Assembly: GCF_000477435.1 (NCBI RefSeq)
Contig: NC_022576.1
Span: 2,418,001 to 2,482,000 of the forward strand
Direction: 5' to 3'
Length of the DNA: 64,000 bases
Source of the DNA: Candidatus Symbiobacter mobilis CR
GTDB taxonomy: Bacteria > Pseudomonadota > Gammaproteobacteria > Burkholderiales > Burkholderiaceae_C
Shown here: positions 56,092 to 64,000 of the stretch, in pieces
How positions within the stretch are numbered: position 1 is the stretch's first letter
Layout of the letters: every line of letters begins with the position of its first letter
Program-made: the position numbers and the translations under genes
The notes under the pieces: generated by a model
Told to the model about the DNA's origin: nothing
What the model saw: the letters and a program-made list of their open reading frames with translations, nothing else
Databases searched by the model: none

Positions 56092-57339
56092 TTATTGCCA
56101 TCGTGCAACAACATCAAATTCCACCAATTCCTTTTTTGAGTTGCGCTTGCGGATTGGGCGACATTCCACTCCACTGAATCCTAGTGCTGTCAGCATTTCG
56201 GCATACAGCAGTTCCGTTGAAACAAGCGTTCCGTAGAAGGTTGAATTACCGACTATGTAGTGCAACTCTGCTCCACGGCAGAGCACAGGAATTAAGCGCC
56301 GGAAATGAGTCCAAATATCATCAAAATACTTGGCAACATAATTGGCGAGCACGGCACCATTCTTGTTATCCGAGTGTGAAATTTGATCTAGCACTTGGGA
56401 AAGATAGGTGCTCCTGAAACAATCTGTGGAACGTTTCCAATCTGTCAAACGGCTTGTAGCGATCCCCCAAGTGCCGCCTATGGCTGTCCAGTCCAACTCC
56501 CCGGCATCTCTGCCGTTGATCAAGAACCCGATCCAGTACATGTACGGGCGAAGTTCTCGAATATAAGACATTCGGTTAGCGTAAGGTGGGGAGGTGACAA
56601 CAAGATCAAACAAACCTTCCACCACTGCTGCTGGGTTTCTTGCATCACCAAAAACTACATAACCCTCGCCTACAGGGTTTTCGCTGGCACCGCTCAACAC
56701 AAAACGTACATCCTCGGAATAGACATATTCCATGTCTACATCAAAACCAATGTCGAATTGGCAGTCATCTTTGAATGACATGGATTGATGATTGAATGCG
56801 GCATTGGATAACTGAATCAATGACCGGCAAAAAGCAATCAGTAGCAGTGTACGTTCCGCAGAGTTTTCCTTTGTCACTGCTGGAATGGCTGCACGAAGAA
56901 GCCGCAGAAAATCGAGTGCTCTGGGACTCCACCACCGTTCTATATTGTGGATGGGTGGGGCAGGTGCAGGTTCAATGTTTTGGCACCGGACCAAGGCTAG
57001 CGCGGACGCAAAGGCATCCCGCGTTGCGCAAATTTGCTTAGGAGAGTAATGCGCGGTTTTTGCCCGAGCGAACCATACGAGAAACGGATTGATATCCGTA
57101 GTTACACCCACATGTCCATGGTATGCAGAACTCAATACGGTTGTCCCGGTGCCGCAAAAAGGATCAAAAATACGCTTTGCTTTGCCGTGTCCAGTAATCA
57201 GTTCTTCAACGACCTTCAGGGAGTAAGCAGGAGTCAGGCGTAGCCAACCGTGCCGCCCTGTCTGTGCATTGAATTTGTAAGTGTAATCTGACCGCTGGCG
57301 TAATGGCGTACGCTCTAGCTCTAGTACCGCAGACATCAT
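56092..57339 (-). CDS. DNA (probably N4-cytosine) methyltransferase
   Basis: 415 residues. SAM-binding motif I is IFDPFCGTGTTVLSSAYHGH (residues ~57-76). The catalytic motif is DLVVTSPPYANRMSYIREL near residue 238. The order I then IV and the SPPY variant fit an N4-cytosine type II enzyme. A conserved tail (LHYIVGNSTFYGTLVSTELL) is present. It overlaps the preceding endonuclease gene by ATGA. It protects host DNA against that enzyme. Confidence 0.87.
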   Translation of the reverse strand: MMSAVLELERTPLRQRSDYTYKFNAQTGRHGWLRLTPAYSLKVVEELITGHGKAKRIFDPFCGTGTTVLSSAYHGHVGVTTDINPFLVWFARAKTAHYSPKQICATRDAFASALALVRCQNIEPAPAPPIHNIERWWSPRALDFLRLLRAAIPAVTKENSAERTLLLIAFCRSLIQLSNAAFNHQSMSFKDDCQFDIGFDVDMEYVYSEDVRFVLSGASENPVGEGYVVFGDARNPAAVVEGLFDLVVTSPPYANRMSYIRELRPYMYWIGFLINGRDAGELDWTAIGGTWGIATSRLTDWKRSTDCFRSTYLSQVLDQISHSDNKNGAVLANYVAKYFDDIWTHFRRLIPVLCRGAELHYIVGNSTFYGTLVSTELLYAEMLTALGFSGVECRPIRKRNSKKELVEFDVVARWQ

Positions 57340-58151
57340 TGAGTCCCCGGCGCTAGCAATGCTTGCAGTACGGCATCTATCTCTGATCGAAGCGTCTTGC
57401 TATTTCTTTGAAAAAATGCGGCGAGATCGTAACCGACTACATCGCGCATAAAGTCGTAGGTTGAGATCAGTGGGTTGTTGGCGCCTTCGATGCCAGTAAC
57501 GACCGCCCACTTTTCTGCACGGTAGCGGAACAAGATTTGACTGTCGATTTGCGCCGATAGGATAACCGCACATGGGAAATAAGCCTTGGTGTATGCGGTG
57601 GCTGCGTTTGCAATGTCAGCGTTCTGCCGCTTCGAGTCTTTGCTTTTGTATCCCTGTCGAACTTCGAATATGGTACCGGTCAAGGTTGAGAATACATTCT
57701 TGTCAACGCCGATCGATTCTGCTGAATCTTTCATCCATGCGTGGAAGCGAGCACGCTTTGCTCTGTCGCCAATTTTGTCGAACGGTACACGTCCATCAAG
57801 ATGCAACGTCCGCGCTTTCCCATTCGGTAGCGGAATGGTATAAGACCACGTGACATCGGTTTCCGACAATCCGAGAGCATCTTTGATAGCGGTTCGGAAA
57901 AGTTTTTCGCATCCAATACCAATTTGCCGATATACACTGGTCATTCCACCTGCCGCTTTGTGGGCTGCATACATCATCGGGTTGTCTAGGCCAAACCAGC
58001 TATAGAACGGGTCACTTTGATAAAGTTTTTGAAATTGAGCCAATGTCAATCCGTCACCTTTTGTACCTTGACCAAATTTTGGCTTGTACTTGGAACACGC
58101 CCTGATCGGTTCTAGAACAAGATTAAGGTACGCCGCATCGTTTTGATTCAA
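57336..58151 (-). CDS. Restriction endonuclease of the adjacent methyltransferase
   Basis: 271 residues starting MNQNDAAYLNLVLEPIRACS. A possible active site is in LDGRVPFDKIGDR and TGTIFEVRQGYKSKDSKRQN, which gives the D..ExK-like arrangement of PD-(D/E)XK nucleases. Genetic linkage, with endonuclease first and a four-base overlap with the methyltransferase, supports a type II pair. It might be related to CfrBI-like enzymes (CCWWGG), from memory and untested. The recognition site cannot be read here. Confidence 0.75.
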   Translation of the reverse strand: MNQNDAAYLNLVLEPIRACSKYKPKFGQGTKGDGLTLAQFQKLYQSDPFYSWFGLDNPMMYAAHKAAGGMTSVYRQIGIGCEKLFRTAIKDALGLSETDVTWSYTIPLPNGKARTLHLDGRVPFDKIGDRAKRARFHAWMKDSAESIGVDKNVFSTLTGTIFEVRQGYKSKDSKRQNADIANAATAYTKAYFPCAVILSAQIDSQILFRYRAEKWAVVTGIEGANNPLISTYDFMRDVVGYDLAAFFQRNSKTLRSEIDAVLQALLAPGTQ

Positions 58152-58360
58152 TTCAAATACTCCGGAGCGTTGTTATTTTATTAAAAATGGGATTATGCGC
58201 GATTGGGACGGGTAACGTTCGACCTTTGGTTACAGCCCGTCGATTCGTTGCACCTGCTGGGAATAGTTGGATGCGTACGAACCTTGCTTGTGTATTGGCT
58301 TGCATAACAGAATAGAGCCATTTCAACATCGGCGCAAGTCCACATGCCGTCTTTCCTAAG

Positions 58361-59014
58361 TTATTTAAGCTTTTTTGGATGCGGACATTCGGCTTTGAGT
58401 TTGTTTGAAATGTACCTAAAAATATTTATCCAACGAGCATAGTCGCTGGGCCAATTTTGTTGGGCGGCAGAAATATACCAGCCTGTTGGCCTGCCCTTGT
58501 ATGTACCGAGAGTCGCTTGGAGTTCTAGCCAATCGAGTTGGTGCGTATCGGGATCTCCTCGTCCGAATACTCTGACTATTCGAGTGTCTATAGCTCCGTA
58601 TTCTTCAGGGAGAGCCAATCTTAAGACCTTGCTTTGATAGGTCGGCCCAAAGCCATGAATCAGTTGCAGCGTATCAAGAGGTCTTTGTGGCTGATTCTTC
58701 AATAACGACTATGAACCTCCGCAGGGGGAAATCAGCGTATTATTTGGTAAAACTACCGCATTACCTGATATTTGTTTTTGGTTTCTCAGCCCTCCCCATT
58801 GAGCAACATCTTTTGCATCGTTTAGTGTAATTCCTGTACTTTTCTCGCTATTCTGTAGCTGACGTTCAAGTCTTACAATATCCGGGAATCCATTTTGATG
58901 AGTGTCGTTCCCCCACGAGTACGACTTGTAGAGTGACGGCATGTTGTCGCTCTGGATAAACGCATCCAATTTGTTGCATAGTTCTTGTGATAACCCTTGC
59001 GATTCGAATGGCAT
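58361..59014 (-). pseudogene. HhH-like hypothetical protein with in-frame TAG
   Basis: The frame from 59014 reads MPFESQGLSQELCNKLDAFI through KDVAQWGGLRNQKQISGNAV. It meets TAG (58711-58709) at codon 102 and continues in the same frame with LLKNQPQRPLDTLQLIHGFG, then SKVLRLALPEEYGAIDTRIV. The total length, 217 residues, equals that of the intact paralogue at 59566-60222 (218). The helix-hairpin-helix-like GFGPTYQSKVLR with PEEYGAIDTR is shared. A nonsense mutation is the simplest explanation; readthrough is possible. Confidence 0.8.
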
Positions 59015-59201
59015 AAATCGAACTCCTATATGGCACCCAACTTCCAGTTTATACCGCAGCCGGTTTTCCTGAAGATCTTAACGACAAAAATAACGGGTAA
59101 CAGAATAGCTGGTAAAGCGAATTGCTTAAAACATTCTGCAAAAGTCTTCGGTTTTTTGGACTCAGAAAAGTCAATGAGTTACAACAAATGCACCGCTGAA
59201 A

Positions 59202-59489
59202 TCATGGGTTTTGCAGACTATCCTTAGTGCGACGAATAAATCTAACTGACGCATTAGCACCATTTTGATTTACCATGTCGACCCTAAAGCCAGCGGATAG
59301 CCAAGCATGGGCTTGAGGCCGGTTTCTTGTATCTCTTTGGTTGCCCCACCAAGCCTGATGGGCCATTGCAGAAGCTGGTAGCTTTGCACCTATGATACGC
59401 TCGACATCTGTGAACGAAAGAGTAATTTCGTTCTTTTTGTCTGAGACTGCACGAAGGTAAAGCTCAAGTGGTTCATATTTTCCAGGCAT
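59202..59489 (-). CDS. Small hypothetical protein (95 aa, DUF7662-like)
   Basis: It begins MPGKYEPLELYLRAVSDKKN, then EITLSFTDVERIIGAKLPAS and AHQAWWGNQRDTRNRPQAHA. This matches, from memory, a small family of conserved hypothetical proteins. The conserved WWGN and AW.SAGF motifs suggest a nucleic-acid or ligand-binding fold. It lies between the two HhH-like paralogues. The function is unknown. Confidence 0.75.
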   Translation of the reverse strand: MPGKYEPLELYLRAVSDKKNEITLSFTDVERIIGAKLPASAMAHQAWWGNQRDTRNRPQAHAWLSAGFRVDMVNQNGANASVRFIRRTKDSLQNP

Positions 59490-59565
59490 GTCGTAGTTAT
59501 TATTGTGCGCTAATGGTTGAGCTCAGGCTGCGGTCCGCCAGTGCCGTCGCGTCTGCATCAAATTG

Positions 59566-60222
59566 TTATAGATCATCACTCTCGGCCCAGCAAAATATTG
59601 CCATTTCAATATCTGCGGCACGCCATTTGCTGTCACCCGATCCAAGTGGTAAATTGCACTTAGGGCGCGTGATTATTTCTTTATCCAATTTCTGCTTTAG
59701 ATGATCTAGGTACTCGGTAAATGCAACGTATCCGGTCACCATGCTCTGGTCATATGCGTCGTATATTTTCGGTAGTACTTCTGGTAGCCTTTCGCTAAAG
59801 GCCTTACGGATTCTACGGTCCAAGGCACCGTAGCGTTCCGGATCAAGGAAACGAAGCATTTTTGATGCGTAGGTAAGTCCCATTCCAGGAAATTTGAGTG
59901 CTGCTTCGATAGCTTTCTCGGGAGATGAGAGGTTGGACACTGTATCCAGCACCAACTGCTGGATGTTGTGCTGTTCTATTCCGTCCTCGAATTTCTGCAA
60001 TGTCCCGTTTTGGCTACCACCCCACTGGATCATTTCTTTCAGCAAGTAGATCGATGCGGTCTTCCCCTTCTCGCAGTTTTTTCTCAACCAATTAAATCTC
60101 CTTTCAAGAGAGGCAATCCATTCGAATTGGTCATATTTGTCAGCAGGATAGCCGTACAGCGCATGCTTGGCATCCCAGCTATATTTACGGAAGTACTGTG
60201 GAAAATTGTTCAAGTCTGGCAT
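59566..60222 (-). CDS. HhH-like hypothetical protein (218 aa)
   Basis: 218 residues from MPDLNNFPQYFRKYSWDAKH; the longer frame to 60432 adds unlike sequence. Conserved features are YSWDAKHALYGYPADKYD, EMIQWGGSQ and FPGMGLTYASKMLRFLDPER then YGALDRRIRKAF. The latter resembles the helix-hairpin-helix region of DNA glycosylase-like folds. A paralogue with a TAG lies 0.6 kb away. The role is unknown; base recognition or DNA repair in a defence context is possible. Confidence 0.75.
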   Translation of the reverse strand: MPDLNNFPQYFRKYSWDAKHALYGYPADKYDQFEWIASLERRFNWLRKNCEKGKTASIYLLKEMIQWGGSQNGTLQKFEDGIEQHNIQQLVLDTVSNLSSPEKAIEAALKFPGMGLTYASKMLRFLDPERYGALDRRIRKAFSERLPEVLPKIYDAYDQSMVTGYVAFTEYLDHLKQKLDKEIITRPKCNLPLGSGDSKWRAADIEMAIFCWAESDDL

Positions 60223-60238
60223 GATGCCTCCATGAGCT

Positions 60239-60519
60239 ATAACGTCCAGTATACACCGCAAGCAGTGTAAACACAGATTGACTGTTATTTGTATAACAAT
60301 CGATTTTTCTGTAAATTCAGTGTATACGCACTCATTATTTTTACATCGAGATGACAATCGAAGTCCCTGATCCACACACTCCATCGTCGCACAAACTGCT
60401 GGATCAGCCCTGGTGCAATACTGGTTTCCCACCGCATGAATGCCCCTGGCTGGAGAAGGCGCATGTTGCCAAGGTGGATTTATCGATTACCCCACTGAGT
60501 TGCTGATCTCTCGCTGCCG
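60239..60519. other. Intergenic region without a supported gene
   Basis: 281 bases, AT-rich. It contains inverted bits such as GTATACACCGCAAGC and GCAGTGTAAACACAG around 60250-60275. It probably holds the promoter of the HhH-like gene. Confidence 0.45.
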
Positions 60520-61218
60520 TCACAGCGGTAAATGTAGACGGCCAGCAATCAGATCCATGGCGCATTGGTAATGCCAATTGGTTCTTGTTCTCGTCTCGTA
60601 TCGACATAACATGCAACCATCGACCTGTGGTGGTTTCCCAGAGTTATAGCAAACGATACGTGTACCCCTGTAGCCTGCCGTCAGCCGTAAAAAGAACTGC
60701 TGATAACTGGCCCCCCCAAGGAAGACCAGCGGTTCATCTGAATCGGGCAATTGATTAAAGTCCTGATACTTCTTATCTTGATTACCACGACGTATATATG
60801 GATCAGCGTTGGCAGAAAAAGTAATGTCGTAGTCGGGAGTCAGATAGTTTGCAGAAATCAATCCCCATCCTGCGGAGAGGATGAACACTCTGTCAGCTCC
60901 ATACTCTGTAACCAGATCTCGGTATGCATGGTGCCAATACAATTTGTAGGCTGGTAGTAGATGGAGTGGATTGTTCACATGCCCCTGGTTGTACTCTTCC
61001 AGTCTGGCACGCCACGTTCTTCCATCGTCCGACTGATCGTCTGGCCTGGCATAGTACTGTCCATCTTGGGGCGCAAGTTCTGGGTGGGCAACGAATACCA
61101 CCTCTCGCCCATCCTTGCAGTGCAAAGATCCAGCGTCAGGGTCTTTGTTACCTGCACACTGGATTACTACTTTGAAGCTTTTTGCTGGAATCGGTATTGC
61201 TGGGGGTGGTGTCATCAT
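60520..61218 (-). CDS. DUF6884/YaaA-like protein
   Basis: 232 residues from MMTPPPAIPIPAKSFKVVIQ, preceded by AAGGAGC. Motifs include VIQCAGNKDPDAGSLHCKDG, LYWHHAYRDLVTEYGADRVF, ILSAGWGLISANYLTPDYD and a C-terminal Cys pair CMLCRYETRTRTNWHYQC. The fold is like YaaA/DUF6884 proteins, which bind DNA or nucleotides and occur in phage-defence and modified-base clusters. It is transcribed after the GIY-YIG-like gene (seven bases). Confidence 0.75.
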   Translation of the reverse strand: MMTPPPAIPIPAKSFKVVIQCAGNKDPDAGSLHCKDGREVVFVAHPELAPQDGQYYARPDDQSDDGRTWRARLEEYNQGHVNNPLHLLPAYKLYWHHAYRDLVTEYGADRVFILSAGWGLISANYLTPDYDITFSANADPYIRRGNQDKKYQDFNQLPDSDEPLVFLGGASYQQFFLRLTAGYRGTRIVCYNSGKPPQVDGCMLCRYETRTRTNWHYQCAMDLIAGRLHLPL

Positions 61219-61225
61219 GTGCTCC

Positions 61226-61930
61226 TTACATTTGTTCGACAGCATTATGCATAACTTCCAAAAATCTAGGATCGTAGCCATCCTGGACATGGTTTGAGTT
61301 CCACAACCCCGACAGACGCACCGTCTCCCTGTCGCAATCCTTCCCAAGCCAGTTTTCCGACGGTGGATCGATCGCATCCTTATGGAAATTGCTCAGCATC
61401 GCAATTGCGTTGCGTTCGATACAGCCCCGGAGACTTTGCGGCCCAGGAGCATCTTCGACAGCCAGCCATAGGAAAGGCATGGCACCGATGGCTTGACTGA
61501 CTTCCCGTTCCAAGGGGCGTTCTGACTCCCGTATTTCGGATGGTGCATTGTTCCCCATCCCCCAGTGTGGATAGTCTTGATAACCGTTGCGTTGTATGAG
61601 CGATTGACCAACAAGCAAACGAAAAATTGACCCCCGATGATTCCCGCCGAGAGGATGGACCGTACCACGGTGCTGCATCAATCGATTCCACAAAGTTGTT
61701 CTCGAATTGGGATTCAAAGCATGCGTTCCCACCCGCACGATGCGATCGCCATCACCACTATGACTGCGGTATTCTCCAGGTTCAAAGAAAAAGTAGACAC
61801 CCCGTTGTGGCCAATGCATGCGTCCGTTGCAATTCGCAAGAACCCGCCTACCACCCACTTTCTGTTGAAGTTCCTCCAAGATGTGATAGAAGTCACGCAT
61901 ATTTTGCAATCGCTGTTCATGAGGTGCCAT
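61226..61930 (-). CDS. GIY-YIG-like hypothetical protein
   Basis: 234 residues from MAPHEQRLQNMRDFYHILEE. The core RGVYFFFEPGEYRSHSGDGD, RIVRVGTHALNPNSRTTLWN and RGSIFRLLVGQSLI has the G[IV]Y, RVG and arginine/asparagine pattern of GIY-YIG nucleases, though a strict match is not certain. The C-terminal end (CIERNAIAMLSNFHKDAIDP, SGLWNSNHVQDGYDP) is conserved in such proteins. It is immediately upstream of the DUF6884-like gene in one operon. Confidence 0.7.
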   Translation of the reverse strand: MAPHEQRLQNMRDFYHILEELQQKVGGRRVLANCNGRMHWPQRGVYFFFEPGEYRSHSGDGDRIVRVGTHALNPNSRTTLWNRLMQHRGTVHPLGGNHRGSIFRLLVGQSLIQRNGYQDYPHWGMGNNAPSEIRESERPLEREVSQAIGAMPFLWLAVEDAPGPQSLRGCIERNAIAMLSNFHKDAIDPPSENWLGKDCDRETVRLSGLWNSNHVQDGYDPRFLEVMHNAVEQM

Positions 61931-62157
61931 TTTTGAAAATCCTTCATTCGTCAAACAAAAAACTGAGCTTTTTGCAAGGCCCCGCGATACGTGGCTGACT
62001 TTCCGCCCCTGTGGCAAGCGCGGGGCACCACAAACAAAGGGGCCGTCCAGGCCCCTTTGTTCGCCAACCCGATGCCTTGTATCGTACTGCCAAAGTGCAT
62101 CGCCAAATTTCTATGGGTTGGGGAATGGGTTGGGGCGTTGGTAACAAGGAAGAAAAC

Positions 62158-62562
62158 TTACTGGATCAAACCCTTGTTTTCTTCTTGCATGGCAGTACGA
62201 AACTCTGAAACGGCTTTGTCGAGCGCGCCCAAACATCGTATGAAGATAGGAATAAATGTTTCTGGGTTTGGCAGAAATAATTCTATCGTTGCATAAACAT
62301 TGTTGTATGGAGTTACATAAACTTTGGCTACTTTTATGTTTCGGGTAACCTCGTTGGTATTTTGATAGGCTTTGATACTTTCTTCTTCATTTTCGATGGG
62401 CCAGATATTGGCCGCTAGAAGTATTATGTATTCTTCATCTTCATCGATTGTTTGAATATAATATGTTTTTCCTTCAAATTTGAATCTGATGTCGCTATCT
62501 TCATCATATTTTGGGCGGAATCCTTCTTCTTCGAGGTATGATTTAATTGGTTCCAGGTTCAT
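62158..62562 (-). CDS. YbjN-like small protein (134 aa)
   Basis: It starts MNLEPIKSYLEEEGFRPKYD and continues DIRFKFEGKTYYIQTIDEDE and YIILLAANIWPIENEEES. The fold pattern of alternating beta strands and acidic loops resembles YbjN/type III secretion chaperone-like proteins. Strongly acidic and low GC. It could be a chaperone or immunity protein for a neighbouring effector; none is proven here. Confidence 0.7.
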   Translation of the reverse strand: MNLEPIKSYLEEEGFRPKYDEDSDIRFKFEGKTYYIQTIDEDEEYIILLAANIWPIENEEESIKAYQNTNEVTRNIKVAKVYVTPYNNVYATIELFLPNPETFIPIFIRCLGALDKAVSEFRTAMQEENKGLIQ

Positions 62563-62609
62563 GATAGAAATCTAATTAGTTAATTGAAAATTGTGATAAG
62601 TAATGCAGA

Positions 62610-62864
62610 TCACTTCTCGTGGCTTCTTGAAGGGCTGAATGAGCAAGTCCCGCCAATGCCTGTAAGGCCACACCAGATGCATTTGTTATCGCCATGGCCG
62701 TGACGATGTGCCCCGTGGGGACTGTGTGCGCATGAATTTCCATAAGACCCTAATCCACAAAACTCGCAACGACTTTCATCCTCAATATGTTCGTGTGTCC
62801 GATAGGGGCTGTATGGACAACCTTTGCCATACGTACCTAATCCGCAGTAACGGCATTTACTCAT
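62610..62864 (-). CDS. Triple zinc-knuckle small protein (84 aa)
   Basis: 84 residues from MSKCRYCGLGTYGKGCPYSP. It has three tandem copies of C-x2-C-G-x-x-x-x-G-x2-C-x2-SP-x3-H: CRYCGLGTYGKGC, CEFCGLGSYGNSC and CIWCGLTGIGGTC. Each could bind one zinc ion. It may bind nucleic acid or another protein. It lies 47 bases upstream of the YbjN-like gene on the same strand. Confidence 0.75.
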   Translation of the reverse strand: MSKCRYCGLGTYGKGCPYSPYRTHEHIEDESRCEFCGLGSYGNSCAHSPHGAHRHGHGDNKCIWCGLTGIGGTCSFSPSRSHEK

Positions 62865-62938
62865 GATGCACCTCAATCAAAATTGGTAATTTGATATATT
62901 TTCGTAAAATGGATGAGTAATACTTCACATAATTTTTA

Positions 62939-63685
62939 TTATTGCATTTGCCAAATCATCGTAGGACAGTATTTTTCTCCAGCATAACCAACACATGCAA
63001 AGTGTCTACCTTTGCGGTCGGAAAATGGCCTGGCATTCTGTATGAATTCTTCGGGGGTGTAACACGGGGGGTGTCGATAGTATTTCCACCACTCCTGATA
63101 TGTACCCTGTTTTCTATAAAAGGGCGATCCATCTGAGCCGTCCAGGGCAAGCAGTCCATGGGGGATGAGACGATTGCAAATTTCATCGATATGTTCATCG
63201 TTCAGCCACAAGTTTCCACTGCCACCTTCACCCTGACTATCTCCACGGTAGAAGAAAACACCAAGTTGAAAGTGTTCGGTTCGAAAACCTGAAAAGCCGT
63301 ATCCTCGTCGCTTGTGAATCCTGATCGTTCTTCCTGATTCTTGATGCATGTAGGTTTCGGTTAGTATGCATGGTTCGATGTCTTTAGAGTGACGGTAGTG
63401 CCAGCTTGGTTGGCCCTGGATGGAGGTATTTTGTAGGGTGTATCGTTCATCATCGAGGAGTAGGGGTTGATGTTGATCGGCTGGTAAATCCAATTTGTCA
63501 TGCTTGGTATCCTGGTGCCCAGGGGTGAAGTACCCTTTGTCTACGAACCAATAGTCTGTAATATACGGAGAGAATAGTTCGATGGGAATGAGGAGATCAT
63601 TTCCACTGCATGGATAGAACAGCGCTGTGTTTTGGATTGGTTCGAGGTATTTTTTGTCCAGTATCCATTGTTCAGACATTTTCAT
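62939..63685 (-). CDS. Hypothetical protein (248 aa)
   Basis: Starting MKMSEQWILDKKYLEPIQNT. It contains NTALFYPCSGNDLLIPIELF, TIRIHKRRGYGFSGFRTEHF and QLGVFFYRGDSQGEGGSGNL. Tyr/Trp-rich, no signal peptide or membrane helix. The function is not recognised. It is between the zinc-knuckle protein and a gene cut by the window edge, all on the minus strand with low GC, so they may form one accessory operon. Confidence 0.7.
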   Translation of the reverse strand: MKMSEQWILDKKYLEPIQNTALFYPCSGNDLLIPIELFSPYITDYWFVDKGYFTPGHQDTKHDKLDLPADQHQPLLLDDERYTLQNTSIQGQPSWHYRHSKDIEPCILTETYMHQESGRTIRIHKRRGYGFSGFRTEHFQLGVFFYRGDSQGEGGSGNLWLNDEHIDEICNRLIPHGLLALDGSDGSPFYRKQGTYQEWWKYYRHPPCYTPEEFIQNARPFSDRKGRHFACVGYAGEKYCPTMIWQMQ

Positions 63686-63728
63686 AGAAACTAATGATCA
63701 TGAAAGTAACCTGCATGGATCGATTTTT

Positions 63729-64000
63729 TCATAATCCACGTTCGTGATTGGCTGGTACGATACGAAAAATTCTTTTGATGTATCGCTGATTATCTGGATA
63801 TTCTTGTAGCTGTAGAGGAGTATCCCATCTGGTGTCGTAGACCGTACTTTTGTATAGCACGACAAAATGTGACCCACAAATCCATCCGTTTTCGTCTGGT
63901 TCAGCGCCAATTTCTCCCGGTGACAAAGAAGAGTAAGTGCTGATTGTGAAAAGGTCATCAATTCTTAAAAGCTCTTTGACGTAATGTTGCAGCCGACGGA
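63729..64000 (-). CDS. Hypothetical protein, C-terminal part (cut by window edge)
   Basis: The minus-strand frame open to the edge reads RRLQHYVKELLRIDDLFTIS, then PGEIGAEPDENGWICGSHFV and WDTPLQLQEYPDNQRYIKRI, ending NHERGL. This frame has typical codon use. A competing 87-residue frame at 63698-63961 looks less natural. The start and function lie beyond the window. Confidence 0.65.
   Translation of the reverse strand, partial: RRLQHYVKELLRIDDLFTISTYSSLSPGEIGAEPDENGWICGSHFVVLYKSTVYDTRWDTPLQLQEYPDNQRYIKRIFRIVPANHERGL

Noticed and set aside
63698..63961. 87-residue minus-strand ORF at the window edge
   Set aside because: Another frame (63729-64000) is open to the edge and has more natural composition; both cannot be real.

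Overview
The window looks like a Burkholderiales (Comamonadaceae-like) betaproteobacterial chromosome. The housekeeping genes are GC-rich and of betaproteobacterial type (lpxK behind an ExbD gene, adk, a beta-type AddAB-like pair, a DUF6806-like protein, a DinG-like helicase). Assignment to a lower rank is not supported by the sequence alone.

Layout. 1-3007 (minus): polyamine ABC transporter genes (permease cut by the window edge, ATPase, binding lipoprotein). 3195-11906: lpxK, exbD/tolR-like, a DinG-like helicase, a DUF6806-like protein, an HD-GYP protein, lexA, L-asparaginase, adk. 12090-12165: tRNA-Arg(CCG). 12249-24354: a type I-F CRISPR-Cas locus with Cas2-3, a PIN/antitoxin pair, an IS21 remnant, a 25-repeat array interrupted inside one repeat by an IS5-family element, and csy4-csy3-csy2-csy1. 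No cas1 is present. Upstream of csy1 lie two degenerate I-F repeats around one spacer. That spacer matches a CC-preceded site on the likely csy1 promoter, which is the signature of a CRISPR-regulated autorepressor or antitoxin RNA (CreR/CreA type).

24400-29034: a degraded, AT-richer stretch resembling integron gene cassettes without an integrase. It has several attC-like sites, an EVE-domain gene, a PIN toxin/antitoxin, DUF4160/DUF2442, an MliC-like lipoprotein, and an internally deleted class C group II intron sitting in an attC. 29045-29697: an AbrB/VapC pair.

29947-54753: an AddB-like nuclease and an AddA-like helicase-nuclease, normally neighbours, separated by about 18 kb. The insert holds a composite defence operon (SNF2 helicase, DUF4391, small heptapeptide-repeat ORF, type III Mod, broken and intact YhcG/DUF1016 nucleases, a Res N-terminal fragment, DarT, DarG, type III Res). 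It also holds a ModA-like binding protein and a chemoreceptor. Repeated junction sequences suggest YhcG and DarTG were inserted stepwise between mod and res.

54795-64000: lower-GC accessory DNA. It contains a hypothetical gene bracketed by a duplicated addA 3' end, an N4-cytosine-type methyltransferase with a restriction endonuclease, two equal-length paralogues (one broken by an in-frame TAG), a DUF6884-like protein, a GIY-YIG-like protein, and small proteins of unknown role running off the window edge. Overall, 12-62 kb is largely defence and mobile-element material between ordinary chromosomal genes.
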